DNA of 64,000 nucleotides from JAGMES01 sp023128035 (GTDB lineage Bacteria; Bacillota; Halanaerobiia; DY22613). Shown one piece after another: positions 27,268 to 36,118 of this stretch. Where the stretch lies: assembly GCA_030627905.1 (NCBI GenBank), contig DAOVRZ010000013.1:6775-70774 (forward strand). Direction: 5' to 3'. Under the pieces are notes generated by a model. That model searched no databases. It saw nothing but the letters and a program-made list of their open reading frames with translations, and was not told the origin of the DNA. Position 1 is the stretch's first letter. Each line of letters opens with the position of its first letter. Made by a program: the position numbers and the translations under genes.

Positions 27268-27381
27268 ATGGAGGCTTTAAAGGTTTCTAAAGAAGCTATG
27301 AAATTAAAAAAAGAGTATGCTTGTAGAATGGCAAGTACTACTAGTCTTAAATATTTAATGTGTAAAGTTATGCCAGATTAA
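27268..27381 (+). CDS. Short peptide, candidate RiPP precursor (37 aa)
   Basis: Thirty-seven codons starting MEALKVSKEAMKLKKEYACR and ending KYLMCKVMPD, with a near-consensus GAAGGAGGTG seven bases before the ATG and a clear promoter. It has a Lys-rich, leader-like first half and two Cys (19 and 32) in the second half flanking MASTTSLKYL. A radical SAM/SPASM gene and an MFS exporter follow on the same strand, and a second maturase fragment lies divergently upstream. This fits a thioether-type (sactipeptide or ranthipeptide) precursor. No named family was recognised. Confidence 0.6.
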   Translation: MEALKVSKEAMKLKKEYACRMASTTSLKYLMCKVMPD

Positions 27382-27382
27382 T

Positions 27383-27502
27383 TTTATCTTTTGAGTTAAG
27401 ACCCCCACTTCTATAAGTGGTGGGAATTGTTTTTAATCTTCAGTGGGGGTAGAATCCCCTACTGAAGCCCCGATGTTCAGCTTTAGCTGGACGAGTTCAC
27501 TC
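27383..27502 (-). repeat. Structured repeat element, type 2, copy D
   Basis: Read on the minus strand it starts GAGTGAACTCGTCCAGC and contains the stem CTTCAGTAGGGG...CCCCCACTGAAG, then CCCACCACTTATAG/AAGTGGGGGTC, ending near CTCAAAAGATAAAA. Copies E (53232-53351) and F (55229-55349) are nearly identical but point the other way. Copy D lies between the peptide stop codon and the maturase gene, in the opposite orientation to both. Confidence 0.8.
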
Positions 27503-27553
27503 CTAGGGGGGTCTCTCCCCCCATTTACTTACGCTTAGTATGGAGGTATAATA

Positions 27554-28884
27554 ATGAAACTTTCAGAACAGATTTATATTACAGATCTTGGAGATGACTG
27601 GAAGGGAATATATAGTCCATTTCAACATGGTATTGCTTTTATAAAGAGCAATGACTTATTCTTATTGGAAAAAGGGGAACTTGGGTTGAACTTGCTTTAA
27701 TTGACTATCTATATGATAATAAAATATTAGTTGATGAAGGATTCGAAGAAAAGTGGTTTCTAGAAAATTTAAAACCATTGTCTATTAATTTTGATTCTAT
27801 GTATTTAGTCACAACAATGCAGTGTAATCTTGCATGTAAATATTGTGTAGTGCTAGGGAATGAAGAATCTAATCAAAATCATGAACAAAATATGAGTTTA
27901 GATGTTGGGTTAGCTGCTATTAAGTTATTTGAAAGGCTTTTAAAACAAAATAAGCAGAAAAGCTCTCGAGTAACTTTTTATGGGGGAGAACCACTAATAA
28001 ATAAGGAACTTATGTTTGCTCTTATACCAAAAATAAGGGAAATGGAACTTTCAAAAGTTGCTAATCCAGTTGATATTGTTGTAATAACTAATGGCATAAT
28101 TTATGATCCAGAACTTACAGAACTTTTTAAAGAATATGTTGTTGATGTTGCGATTTCTATTGATGGTGAAAAGAAGCATCATGATCTAGCACGGGTAGAT
28201 TCTAATAATAATGGTAGTTTTGAACGAGTAATTAGCACCTTAAAGAAGTATCAAGATGCTGGTTTATCGGTTAATATAACAACCACAATTGGTAAACATA
28301 ACGTAGAAAATCTTCCTGAGATTGCAAAGTTTTTTGCAAAGGAGTTTAATGTAAAATTTGTTGAATTTCAAATCCCTTGTCAAATTCCTGGAGATAGCAA
28401 TAGTTATTGGGTATCATCTACAGAATTTTCAAAATATTTAATGCAAGCTTATGAAGTTTTAAAAGATTTAAACGCTGTTGAAGCTACTACTTATCGACGG
28501 TTAAGGAATTTTGCTAATGGAGTACTACGTTTAAAAGATTGTGGAGCATCAGGTAGTCAATTGGTTGTTGCTCCTGATGGTTCTTTAGGACCATGTCATA
28601 GTTTAGTTGGATCTAAAACTTATTTTTCTGGTAATGTTTTAGATTCAAATTGTGATCCAACTATACAGGGTAATTTTGTTGAATGGGGAAATCGCTATCC
28701 TCTTAATATGACAATGTGTCATAAATGCCCATTCATCTCGTTATGTGGTGGCGGTTGTATTTATAATAGTTATCTTGATACTGGTTCAATTTGGAATAAA
28801 GATCCTCAAGTATGTTCATATATGAAGGAAATGGTTGAATGGATTTTACAGGACTTGTGGAAAAAAGCTAAAAATGCAATTTAG
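27554..28884 (+). pseudogene. Radical SAM/SPASM peptide maturase, frameshifted near the N-terminus
   Basis: Translation would start at ATG 27554 (GGAGG at 27542-27546) as MKLSEQIYITDLGDDWKG and run to FLLEKG, where a GGGG at 27674-27677 throws the frame. The correct frame continues TWVELALIDYLYDNKIL and on to 28884. Restored length is about 443 residues: an N-terminal recognition-like region, the radical SAM motif CNLACKYC, FYGGEPL and a C-terminal SPASM domain (CGASGSQLV, CHKCPFISLCGGGC, DPQVC). The enzyme would crosslink or epimerise the upstream peptide. A shorter product could start at TTG 27778 but would lack the N-terminal region. A single-base sequencing error is possible. Confidence 0.8.
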
Positions 28885-28904
28885 GATATAGTGGGAGGGT
28901 ACTT

Positions 28905-30185
28905 ATGGAAGATGTAATCGTAAAAACTAATCAAAAGGAAGCTAACTTATTTCTCAATCGAAACTTCATTTTATTGTATCTGGGAGGAGTAGTATCTTGG
29001 TTTGGAAATAATATTTATTATATTGCTTTATGTTGGTTTATATTAGACAAACTAAAGTCTCCGTTATTTCTAGGATCTGCTATGATGATGGGTTCTATCC
29101 CAGAAATTGTTTTTGGGCCAATTTGTGGTGTTGTAGTAGATAGAGTAGATCGAAAAAAAATAATTATTTTTATGGATATTTTTAGAGGAATTATGATATT
29201 ATTTTTAAGTACTTATTTGAATAATGAAAATTTTTATCCACTTTTATTAGCAGTAACATTTTTGATGGCTTTATGTGACTCATTTTTTAGTCCAGCAGTT
29301 TCTGCAACAATTCCAAATATAGTTGAAAAAAATAATTTGATCAAAGCCAATTCTATTATGAACCTTAGTAATAATTCTATAAAGGTATTAGGTCTTGCTA
29401 TAGGTGGATTAATGATAGGATTTGTTGGGGTTAAGGGTGTTTTTATAATAAATGGATTTTCTTTTTTGCTTTCTGCATTTTCTGAAATGTTTATTCAAAT
29501 TCCAGCTATTAAAGATAGAAAAATAAATCTTAAGGCTAAGTCAACGTTCAAAAATGATTTAAAGGAAGGGTTCAAATTTATTTTTAGCAATAAGGTAATC
29601 CTTATTGTATCAAGTATCGCAATATTACTTAATTTTTTCTTTGTGGGTTCTTTAAGTGTTGCACTACCATATATTGTCAAAGAAATTTTACATCTAGGTG
29701 AAGCAAATTTTGGATTAATAGAAGTATTTTTCCCAATTGGAGCTATTTTAGGAGGAGTTATTTTAAATGTTATTCCCGAGATAAAAAAAATACATAAATT
29801 CATTGTTAATGGATTGATTGCATTAAGTTTTATCATGTTTTCTATAGGAATTACCCTTGTATTGAATTTAAGTTCTATTCTATCAACAATGACTTCGTTC
29901 TGGATTATTGGTTTTTCTATTCTTGGAGTAGGAGTTATTAGTATTTTAATAAATGTACCAATTTTCACTGTATTTCAACATATTATACCAGATGAATTTC
30001 GAGGACGCTTTTTTGGCACTTTCAATACTTTTACTCAGGGCTTAATACCTATAGCTTATTTAATTTCAGGTTTAATATTAGGAATTGGGCCAGCACATTT
30101 ACTTATATTTGTTGGGGGAAGTGCAATTCTATTATTGGCTTTAGGGTTAAGAAATAATGAAGAAATAAAAAATATTAAATTATAA
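28905..30185 (+). CDS. MFS exporter (MFS_3/EntS-like)
   Basis: A 426-residue protein with 12 membrane helices and MFS signatures such as GVVVDRVDRKK between helices 2 and 3. The fold group includes enterobactin exporter EntS and many efflux pumps found in peptide biosynthesis clusters. It starts 20 bases after the radical SAM gene with GGGAGG upstream, so it is probably co-transcribed and exports the modified peptide. That role is inferred from position only. Confidence 0.85.
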   Translation: MEDVIVKTNQKEANLFLNRNFILLYLGGVVSWFGNNIYYIALCWFILDKLKSPLFLGSAMMMGSIPEIVFGPICGVVVDRVDRKKIIIFMDIFRGIMILFLSTYLNNENFYPLLLAVTFLMALCDSFFSPAVSATIPNIVEKNNLIKANSIMNLSNNSIKVLGLAIGGLMIGFVGVKGVFIINGFSFLLSAFSEMFIQIPAIKDRKINLKAKSTFKNDLKEGFKFIFSNKVILIVSSIAILLNFFFVGSLSVALPYIVKEILHLGEANFGLIEVFFPIGAILGGVILNVIPEIKKIHKFIVNGLIALSFIMFSIGITLVLNLSSILSTMTSFWIIGFSILGVGVISILINVPIFTVFQHIIPDEFRGRFFGTFNTFTQGLIPIAYLISGLILGIGPAHLLIFVGGSAILLLALGLRNNEEIKNIKL

Positions 30186-30204
30186 AATTGAAACACTAAA
30201 ATGT

Positions 30205-30240
30205 AAACTTAAACTCCCCACATAGGGGAGTTTATTCTTT
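30205..30240 (+). terminator. Terminator after the MFS exporter
   Basis: AAACTCCCC-ACAT-AGGGGAGTTT hairpin followed by ATTCTTTATT. Confidence 0.75.
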
Positions 30241-30399
30241 ATTGTCGAAAGACAAATAATAATATTGTTTTAAAATAATTATTATGGAAAATTTACTTGC
30301 TTTATTGACTGGTGACTGATATAATTTAAATAGGTATTTTGAACCAAATTGTTTAATAAATATAATTTGATTTTGATAGTTTAGGGGGAGAGGGTGTCA

Positions 30400-31379
30400 A
30401 TGAAAGGTAGCGAAACTTTTTTATCTGTAGAGAATTTTTTTGAAGAAGCTAAAGAGATGTTAGAGAAAAGGAATTTGGTTGGCTTTGTAGAGAACATTAC
30501 GAGTGCAAAATTATTGGCAAGAGATGACAAAGAGTTTTTTGCGAAGATTCTTTTCTGGAGAGCTAAAGGGTTATATCTATTTAGAAATTTTGAGATGGCA
30601 TTTGACGCCATCAATGAAGCACTGGAGTATAATGATGGCTCAGAAATGATCAAATTACAGAAATATAAAGGTCTGATCTTTGGCTATCATGGTAGATTAG
30701 GTGATGCAATTAGTTTATTTAAAGAATTGGTTGAACAAACCGATGATACTATACTTCTGGTTGAGTTGTATATTAATATTGCTTGGGCAAATTTGATTAT
30801 GCATAGGACACAGGAAGATGTAAATTGTTTAGAGGAAGCAAAAGAATATTTAGATAAGGCAAATGAGCATTTTGATAACTTGAATAATACTAAAAAAAGG
30901 CAAATTTGCTTTAATTATGGTGAGTATCATTATCGAAGAAATAACTTTGAGAGAGCTATACAGCATCAAGAAAAGGCACTTAAATTCTGTCGTGATGAGG
31001 ATAAACCAAAAGCATATAATAACTTGGCAGAATTATATTTAGCCTGTGATAAAATAGATAAAGTGGAGCAATATTTATATGATGCAGAAGTGATTGGAAA
31101 TAAGTATAAAAATAAATTAGAAGTTGGAAAAGCCTTGTATACTAAAAGAATGGTGGAATTAAAGAATGAAGATTGGTTAAAGGCGCAAATGCTTTTTATG
31201 TAGCTTTAGATAATTTTATTAGCGCTGAAGCGTTATCATTTGCATTTAATTGATTTACAGTACTTTTAGATATATCAAAATAATTTAAGTTAGATTGTAT
31301 TAATTCACTAAAAGAAGGAATGAAAAGTAATTTCAAACATACACCATTTTTTGAGAAAATACAAGAAGAGGAATCTTAA
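30400..31379 (+). pseudogene. TPR regulator (Rap-like) with damaged C-terminus
   Basis: An all-helical protein with TPR repeats: residues about 50-80 (ILFWRAKGLYLFRNFEMAFD), then FNYGEYHYRRNNFERAIQHQ and YNNLAELYLACDKIDKVEQY. The open frame ends at a TAG at 31201. One frame over, the sequence continues ANAFYVALDNFISAEALS, then has a TGA and a TAA, and ends KIQEEES with a TAA overlapping the ATG of the next gene (TAATG). The ancestral protein was therefore about 327 residues. Without an HTH it resembles Rap-type response-regulator phosphatases, which pair with a downstream Phr propeptide. The truncated 268-residue product might still be made. Confidence 0.6.
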
Positions 31380-31579
31380 TGAAAAAATTATTTTTAGTTC
31401 TATTGATGATGAGCATATTGGTTGGAGGTAGTATTGCTGTACTTGCAAATAACACTAGCACAAATCATGATCATGTATCAGTAATGAATACGCCTGATCC
31501 AAACGAGGAATCTACTGACTCAATTAATGTTCAAAATCCAATTTTATATAGTACTTGGGCTTCACCTAATGAAGAATAA
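31379..31579 (+). CDS. Secreted propeptide, candidate Phr-like signal
   Basis: A 66-residue pre-propeptide: Sec signal (KKLFLVLLMMSILVGGSIAV, ending LAN), then a charged, low-complexity stretch and the C-terminus NPILYSTWASPNEE. Its ATG overlaps the stop codon of the TPR gene, as in many rap-phr pairs. A C-terminal or internal pentapeptide could be the imported signal. No family assignment was made from sequence alone. A strong terminator follows, so the pair is a complete unit. Confidence 0.6.
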   Translation: MKKLFLVLLMMSILVGGSIAVLANNTSTNHDHVSVMNTPDPNEESTDSINVQNPILYSTWASPNEE

Positions 31580-31593
31580 AATAGGACAAAGAT

Positions 31594-31628
31594 AAAAAAG
31601 CTTCTGATCGTTCAGAAGCTTTTTTACT
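31594..31628. terminator. Bidirectional terminator
   Basis: AAAAAAGCTTCTGA and TCAGAAGCTTTTTT pair around TCGT, between convergent genes. Confidence 0.85.
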
Positions 31629-32136
31629 TCATATTTGATTGCACATATTCCATCAGATTACCAATCTGTGATTCTTCAAACTGAAATTCATCCAAAAGTG
31701 CTTCAAACAAGCCAAATTTCAGATTCAGAGAATTTTCTTCTTCAATCTTTAATACTTCCGCGATTTTCTCGGTTTCTTCTCTCGTTAAGTTAATATTTTC
31801 CTTCATAAAATCATTCAAGCGAAAATAATTTATCCCTGTATGCTTTTGTAGTTCCTCTAAGCGCCATTTTAGCGCTGTTAATTTATTCTCAACCTTTTCT
31901 ATAAAGAACTGATTGTTCATCTTCTCTGTAGGCATGAATAAGTAGTAAAAAGGAACATTCATGTATTTAGCAAGGCTGATCAAAATTTTAATTGATGGAA
32001 GAGAATCCCCGTTTTCTATTTTACAGATATGTCCTCTGGTGAAACCGATGGATTCACCTATTTGTTGATAGGAAAGGTCATGCTTTTTTCGAAACTCAGC
32101 CAATTTAGTTCTGAAAATATCAAGTTCGACAGACAT
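31624..32136 (-). CDS. XRE-family transcriptional regulator
   Basis: A 170-residue protein with an N-terminal helix-turn-helix (residues 8-62: FRKKHDLSYQQIGESIGFTR then ICKIENGDSLPSIK). A helical C-terminal region of about 90 residues with many Glu/Leu follows, perhaps for dimerisation or peptide binding. GGAGGG precedes the start on the minus strand. It converges on the TPR/propeptide pair and may be connected to that signalling unit, but position is the only evidence. Confidence 0.85.
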   Translation of the reverse strand: MSVELDIFRTKLAEFRKKHDLSYQQIGESIGFTRGHICKIENGDSLPSIKILISLAKYMNVPFYYLFMPTEKMNNQFFIEKVENKLTALKWRLEELQKHTGINYFRLNDFMKENINLTREETEKIAEVLKIEEENSLNLKFGLFEALLDEFQFEESQIGNLMEYVQSNMK

Positions 32137-32358
32137 ATAATTCCCTCCAAATTAGGCACATACTTTCGAAATGAGCCCTGAGTATATTAAAATTATAAAC
32201 TTATTTACCAAAATAGTCAATGAAACTAGCTAAAAAATTTCATTTGAAGAAACAAAAAAATAAAGTGTAGAATAAAATGATTATTAGTAGAAAGTTAGTA
32301 CTTAACTGCGTGATAATAATATTATATGTTTCATTAAAAGATACATAAATAATAAACG

Positions 32359-32387
32359 TTGACTTGAATGATACTAAGGTGTATAAT
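32359..32387 (+). promoter_or_regulatory. Promoter of the 32512 gene
   Basis: TTGACT (32359-32364) and TATAAT (32382-32387) with a 17-base spacer. Confidence 0.65.
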
Positions 32388-32429
32388 GAAGTTAAGAGTT
32401 AATGTATTTACTCCATACATTACTCCCCA

Positions 32430-32495
32430 TGAGTGATCAGAATTGCCAGGACTTCCTTTCCCTTTCCCTAATCTGGTCACTCATTTTATTAATAT
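32430..32495 (+). promoter_or_regulatory. Structured leader upstream of the 32512 gene
   Basis: ATGAGTGATCAG at about 32430 pairs with CTGGTCACTCAT at about 32473, enclosing a C/T-rich loop (CTTCCTTTCCCTTTCCC). The second arm is followed by TTTTATTAAT. It sits between the promoter and the gene, so it could be an attenuator or a protein/RNA-binding leader. No known riboswitch was recognised. Confidence 0.45.
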
Positions 32496-32511
32496 TAGAA
32501 AGGTTGGTGCA

Positions 32512-32784
32512 ATGATGAACTATTATCTTTTTTGCAAGGACGGTACAGTTAAAGAGTTTACAAATGTTAGTAATGTAGATGTTCAAGATGAGAAGTTACT
32601 AATATCTACAGATCAAAAAAGTGAAGAGCTATTGCTACAAGATGTCATTTTACATGGAGATGAAAATTATTGGGTACAGATTTTAGAATTATTTAAAGCA
32701 ATTGATCGTCTCACTGATAAGATGGTTCAAAGACGTTTACAAAAAGCTGCATCACTAGGTTTTTTAGTAGGGTTATTTCAGTAA
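32512..32784 (+). CDS. Small hypothetical protein
   Basis: A 90-residue protein starting MMNYYLFCKDGTVKEF. I start it at the paired ATGs at 32512/32515, which follow AAAGG; the frame is open further upstream, but that part lies in the structured leader. The first half looks beta-rich, the second helical (VQILELFKAIDRLTDKMVQR), ending SLGFLVGLFQ. The gene overlaps the end of the convergent small XRE gene. Unknown family. Confidence 0.55.
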   Translation: MMNYYLFCKDGTVKEFTNVSNVDVQDEKLLISTDQKSEELLLQDVILHGDENYWVQILELFKAIDRLTDKMVQRRLQKAASLGFLVGLFQ

Positions 32785-32979
32785 TAGATAATCGTAAATG
32801 TTTAACTTTTCTTGCATGCAAAACCTGAATAAATTCTCATAAAACTTTTTTCCTGGATCTCGTTGCTTTCGTAGGATGCGATAAATATAACTGTAGTCTA
32901 AGTTGAGTTTTTGCGCTAGTTGGATTTCACTCCATCCTCGCTGAACTATTAATTCTTTTAATTTTTCTACGTTTAGCAT
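32773..32979 (-). CDS. Small XRE-type DNA-binding protein
   Basis: A 68-residue protein consisting of a helix-turn-helix and little more (VQRGWSEIQLAQKLNLDYSY then IYRILRKQRDPGKKFYENL), in the Cro/phage repressor style. AAGGAGGT precedes the ATG, and a promoter TTGCAT-17-TATTAT lies at 33041-33013 on the minus strand. Its target is unknown; convergence with the 32512 gene suggests a pair of small regulators. Confidence 0.75.
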   Translation of the reverse strand: MLNVEKLKELIVQRGWSEIQLAQKLNLDYSYIYRILRKQRDPGKKFYENLFRFCMQEKLNIYDYLLLK

Positions 32980-33397
32980 TTTTTTACCTCCTTGTGTTTC
33001 ATTACATGATACATAATATCAGAAAATTTATTAAAATGCAACATAAAGAAAAGTATAAATTGCAAATATATAGAACGACGTTGATAAATGTCACTTTCAG
33101 AACTTCGATGAATAAAAATTGTTTTTGAAAAATGATAAAGATTTCTATAAAATATTTCTCTCACATAATTTGTGAGAGTTTTTTGTGTTAAAAAATTTTT
33201 TTCCTTCTTTACTAAGTCGAGTAATACTAAGAAAGTCTCAAACTTTATCATGTTAAATCTCCATTAAATTGAAGGATTATTGTTGATAAGTGAGGAATAA
33301 GAAGATTAGAAAGCATGTAATTTTTGCGGTAATTAAAGAGATTAGGGAGTTGAAAGTGAAGAATAGTGAAACTAAAAAAATATAAGGAGTGAGATGC
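32980..33397. other. Gene-poor stretch with a promoter and a hairpin
   Basis: Contains the minus-strand promoter for the small XRE gene (ATGCAA 33036-33041 and ATAATA 33013-33018 as seen on the plus strand, spacer 17). It also has a hairpin CTCTCACA/TGTGAGAG at 33158-33178 followed by TTTTTT, a plus-strand terminator with no clear gene before it. The 92-codon minus ORF here is not convincing. Confidence 0.6.
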
Positions 33398-33970
33398 ATG
33401 ACTGGTAGAGTTTTACAATTAAAGATTCAGTTAAAGGGAATCAGGCCACCGGTTTGGAGGAGAATTCTTGTTAAAGATGATATAACATTTCATCAATTAC
33501 ATGATTATATTCAGGCAACAATGGGATGGTGGGATTATCATCTTTATGGGTTTAAGTTTAGAGGGCTTATCATAGGTAAACCATATGAAGAACATACTAT
33601 GTATGATAGAGAGTTTGAAGATTCAAGAAAGGTAAAATTAAAAGATTGTAATTTTGAATTGAAAGAGAAGTTTTTATATACTTATGATTTTGGAGATAAC
33701 TGGGAGCATCAGATTACGGTAGAGAATATTTTACAAACTGAAAAAGGACAAGTTCTTCCAGTTTGTATTAAGGGTAAGAGAAGTACCCCTCCAGAAGATG
33801 TTGGTGGAGTTTTTGGATATGCATATTTTTTGGATGTTGTAAGTGATCCTGAACATGATGATTATGAATATTTTAAAGAATGGTCAGAGGGAGATTTTGA
33901 TCCAGAAGTTTTTGATATAGATGAAGCAAATAAAGCGTTAGATAAGATTAGGTTGTATGAAGGTGACTAG
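33398..33970 (+). CDS. Plasmid pRiA4b ORF-3-like protein
   Basis: A 190-residue cytoplasmic protein of the pRiA4b ORF-3 family: LQLKIQLKGIRPPVWRRILV at the N-terminus, then FHQLHDYIQATMGWWDYHLY and YTYDFGDNWEHQITVE. The family is widespread and of unknown biochemical role. I use the ATG at 33398, which has AAGGAG upstream; a GTG at 33389 is weaker. Its stop is immediately followed by the ATG of the EamA transporter. Confidence 0.92.
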   Translation: MTGRVLQLKIQLKGIRPPVWRRILVKDDITFHQLHDYIQATMGWWDYHLYGFKFRGLIIGKPYEEHTMYDREFEDSRKVKLKDCNFELKEKFLYTYDFGDNWEHQITVENILQTEKGQVLPVCIKGKRSTPPEDVGGVFGYAYFLDVVSDPEHDDYEYFKEWSEGDFDPEVFDIDEANKALDKIRLYEGD

Positions 33971-34834
33971 ATGATTTTGAAAGAATTAAAGGGATACTTA
34001 CTAATTATCATAGCAATGCTAATCTGGGGAAGTGTAGGAATATTTGCACGTTGGACGGGAGAGTCATCTTCCGTTATTGTTTTTTATAGAGTGATAATTA
34101 CTTTTATAATTCTTGTGATTCTTTGGATTGTAAAAGGGTGCAAAGGTCTTTCTGATCTAAGAACGAATTGGAAGTTGGTTGTTTTAAGCGGTCTGGCACT
34201 AGGCCTAAACTGGTATTTCTTTTTTACTGCAATTCAGAGAACTACGGTAGCAAATGCGGTTTTAAGTTATTATGTTGCTCCTATTATTGTGACAATTCTT
34301 TCGCCAGTTCTCTTAAAAGAGAAGATTGAGAGAAGTAGTATTGTTGCGCTTGTTTTTGGGTTTTTAGGGGTTGTGGTGATGATGGCTGGCCCTGGAAATA
34401 AGTTGGGAGCAGAAGATTTATTGGGAATCGGAGCAGGTCTTTTGGCAGCATTTTTTTACGCAATTCTAACAATTTTGGGCAAAAAAATTCAGTTATCTGC
34501 ACGATTACTTGTTATGATACAAACAGGTGTTGCATCAATATTATTTTTTCCTCAGGTTTTAGGCCAATTGATCGTATCAAGTAAAAGCTTAATTATGTTG
34601 TTAATAATCGGGATTATTCATACCGCCTTTGCTTTGACAATATATTATGAAGGTATAAAAATGATAAAAGTCCAGCATGTTGGAGTTTTAGGCTATTTAG
34701 ATCCATTAAGTGCTATTCTTTTTGCGTTTTTTTTGTTAGGAGAGATTCCCGGCTTTTCTTCATTATTGGGGGGTATATTGATTATTTTCAGTAGTTTTTT
34801 AATTCTCAGTAGAAAAAAATCTATTAAAGTATAA
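33971..34834 (+). CDS. EamA/DMT-superfamily transporter
   Basis: A 287-residue protein with ten helices in two EamA repeats: repeat 1 begins LLIIIAMLIWGSVGIFARW, repeat 2 at about residue 145 (LLGIGAGLLAAFFYAILTIL). Such proteins export amino acids or other metabolites; the substrate is unknown. It directly abuts the preceding gene and is followed by a terminator hairpin. Confidence 0.92.
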   Translation: MILKELKGYLLIIIAMLIWGSVGIFARWTGESSSVIVFYRVIITFIILVILWIVKGCKGLSDLRTNWKLVVLSGLALGLNWYFFFTAIQRTTVANAVLSYYVAPIIVTILSPVLLKEKIERSSIVALVFGFLGVVVMMAGPGNKLGAEDLLGIGAGLLAAFFYAILTILGKKIQLSARLLVMIQTGVASILFFPQVLGQLIVSSKSLIMLLIIGIIHTAFALTIYYEGIKMIKVQHVGVLGYLDPLSAILFAFFLLGEIPGFSSLLGGILIIFSSFLILSRKKSIKV

Positions 34835-34879
34835 GAAAAAATATAATTAGATTTTGCAAATTATCTATGGATAATATAT

Positions 34880-34918
34880 AAAAAAGAATCCTCTTGATTG
34901 AGGATTCTTTTTTGATAA
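34880..34918. terminator. Bidirectional terminator after the EamA gene
   Basis: AAAAAAGAATCCTC-TTGATT-GAGGATTCTTTTTT hairpin. Confidence 0.85.
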
Positions 34919-34924
34919 GTTATA

Positions 34925-35011
34925 TTACCAACTTCCTCCAGCACCTCCACCACCGAAAGAACCTCCACCAAATTCAAATTCGTCTTCAGTGTTTAAAAAT
35001 AGGAATAGCAT
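34925..35011 (-). pseudogene. C-terminal remnant of a Gly-rich membrane protein (TPM/DUF2207-like tail)
   Basis: On the minus strand a 28-codon ORF reads MLFLFLNTEDEFEF and ends GGGSFGGGGAGGSW. That glycine-rich, Trp-ending tail is the typical C-terminus of TPM- or DUF2207-domain membrane proteins. The rest of such a gene is not present upstream. It could be a residual fragment or, less likely, a tiny expressed peptide. From 35012 to 35172 I see no gene. Confidence 0.5.
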
Positions 35012-35172
35012 CAGTATTCACCACCTTTTTCTTTATTATACCTTTAATAATAAATATTTTCAAGATGTAGCTATTAGAGCATTAAAATGGATATCTAATC
35101 TTTTGGAAAAAGATACAGCTTGATTTTTCAGAAATTACAGATATAATTACATCAAGAAGAGTATTAAAGTAG

Positions 35173-35311
35173 AAATAATAACTACGTTATTATTTCTTAA
35201 GTTTAACGACTTCAGAAGGATATTTATACTTTCACTGAAGTTTTGAAGTAACTCTAGTATTGTTACCCTCACTTCTAGAGGAGAGGAGATCCCCTTCTGA
35301 AATGTCGTTAA
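35173..35311. repeat. Structured repeat element, type 1, copy B
   Basis: Begins with palindrome AAATAATAACTACGTTATT, then AAGTTTAACGACTTCAGAAGG, an inner CACTTCTAGAGG stretch, and closes with CCTTCTGAAATGTCGTTAA. It is almost the reverse complement of copy C at 43134-43271. It ends 34 bases before the CAP gene. Confidence 0.75.
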
Positions 35312-35344
35312 ATAGTCAAGAAAAATTGAATAAAGGAGGAACAT

Positions 35345-36073
35345 ATGAAGCAATTAAAGAAGAAATTACTTATTGGAGTTTTCACAGCATCCACTTTTAT
35401 CGGAGGATTTGGAAACTCTGCAGAAGCAACTCCACTCTGGTATATTAATTATCAAAAGGGTATCACAACTGCTGTTGGTATTGAATCAGAAACTCAACAA
35501 TCGACTAAAAACACTGAATATATCGAACAAGTGAATCAACCAACTCAATCTAGTCCTTTAAATGACTCAACTAAGTGGTATGAGTCTGATGATTATTGGA
35601 GAAATAAGTCAACAAGTAGTTCTACATCAACTCAGCTAAAACCTGTCGAAACTATACCAGATTTAGATGAGCAGATTCCAGTAGGGGTTGCTGATGAAGA
35701 ACAAATTTTATTCAATCTCTTAAATAAAGAAAGAATAAGTCGAGGATTACAACCTTTGAAACTGAATTCTAAGCTAACTGAATTAGCACGTAAAAAGTCC
35801 AAAGATATGGCTGATCTTAACTATTTTAGCCATACTTCTCCGACTTACGGAAGTCCAAAAGATTTGGTTACTAGTGGTGGAGTAGATTTTTGGATTGTAG
35901 GAGAAAACATCGCTAAAACTTCATCTGCCGAGAGAGCGAATACTCTTTTTATGAATAGTTCTGTTCATCGAGCTGCAATATTAAATAAGCTTTATACTGA
36001 AGTTGGGATTGGAATGTACCGCGAATCTAATGGAACTCTTTATGTTACTGAGCTTTTTATTGGAACAAGATAA
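35345..36073 (+). CDS. Secreted CAP-domain (SCP/YkwD-like) protein
   Basis: A 242-residue protein: signal peptide (ending GGFGNSAEA), a Ser/Thr/Gln-rich low-complexity linker to about residue 115, then a CAP domain (ILFNLLNKERISRGLQPLKL, KDMADLNYFSHTSP, GENIAKTSS, HRAAILNKLYTEVGIG). The domain pattern is that of YkwD-type proteins, often found in spore-forming bacteria; their activity is not defined. AAAGGAGGAA precedes the ATG. Confidence 0.92.
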   Translation: MKQLKKKLLIGVFTASTFIGGFGNSAEATPLWYINYQKGITTAVGIESETQQSTKNTEYIEQVNQPTQSSPLNDSTKWYESDDYWRNKSTSSSTSTQLKPVETIPDLDEQIPVGVADEEQILFNLLNKERISRGLQPLKLNSKLTELARKKSKDMADLNYFSHTSPTYGSPKDLVTSGGVDFWIVGENIAKTSSAERANTLFMNSSVHRAAILNKLYTEVGIGMYRESNGTLYVTELFIGTR

Positions 36074-36118
36074 ACAAAAAGGCTATCATGAAATTCATGA
36101 TAGCCTTTTTGTTTATTT
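36074..36118. terminator. Bidirectional terminator between CAP gene and Cys-rich gene
   Basis: AAAAAGGCTATCATGAA and TTCATGATAGCCTTTTT form a 17-bp stem. Confidence 0.85.

Noticed and set aside
27504..27522. The AGGGGGG/CCCCCC pairing just before the maturase as an RNA switch
   Set aside because: It is too short and lies at the edge of a repeat element; nothing supports a regulatory role beyond weak termination.
32973..33251. A 92-codon minus-strand ORF upstream of the small XRE gene
   Set aside because: It overlaps the XRE gene's promoter and SD and a terminator hairpin, has no SD of its own, and its translation has no recognisable family or domain pattern.
34925..35011. A Gly-rich RiPP-like peptide
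   Set aside because: The GGGSFGGGGAGGSW ending is much better explained as the tail of a TPM/DUF2207-type membrane protein, and no modifying enzyme is near.
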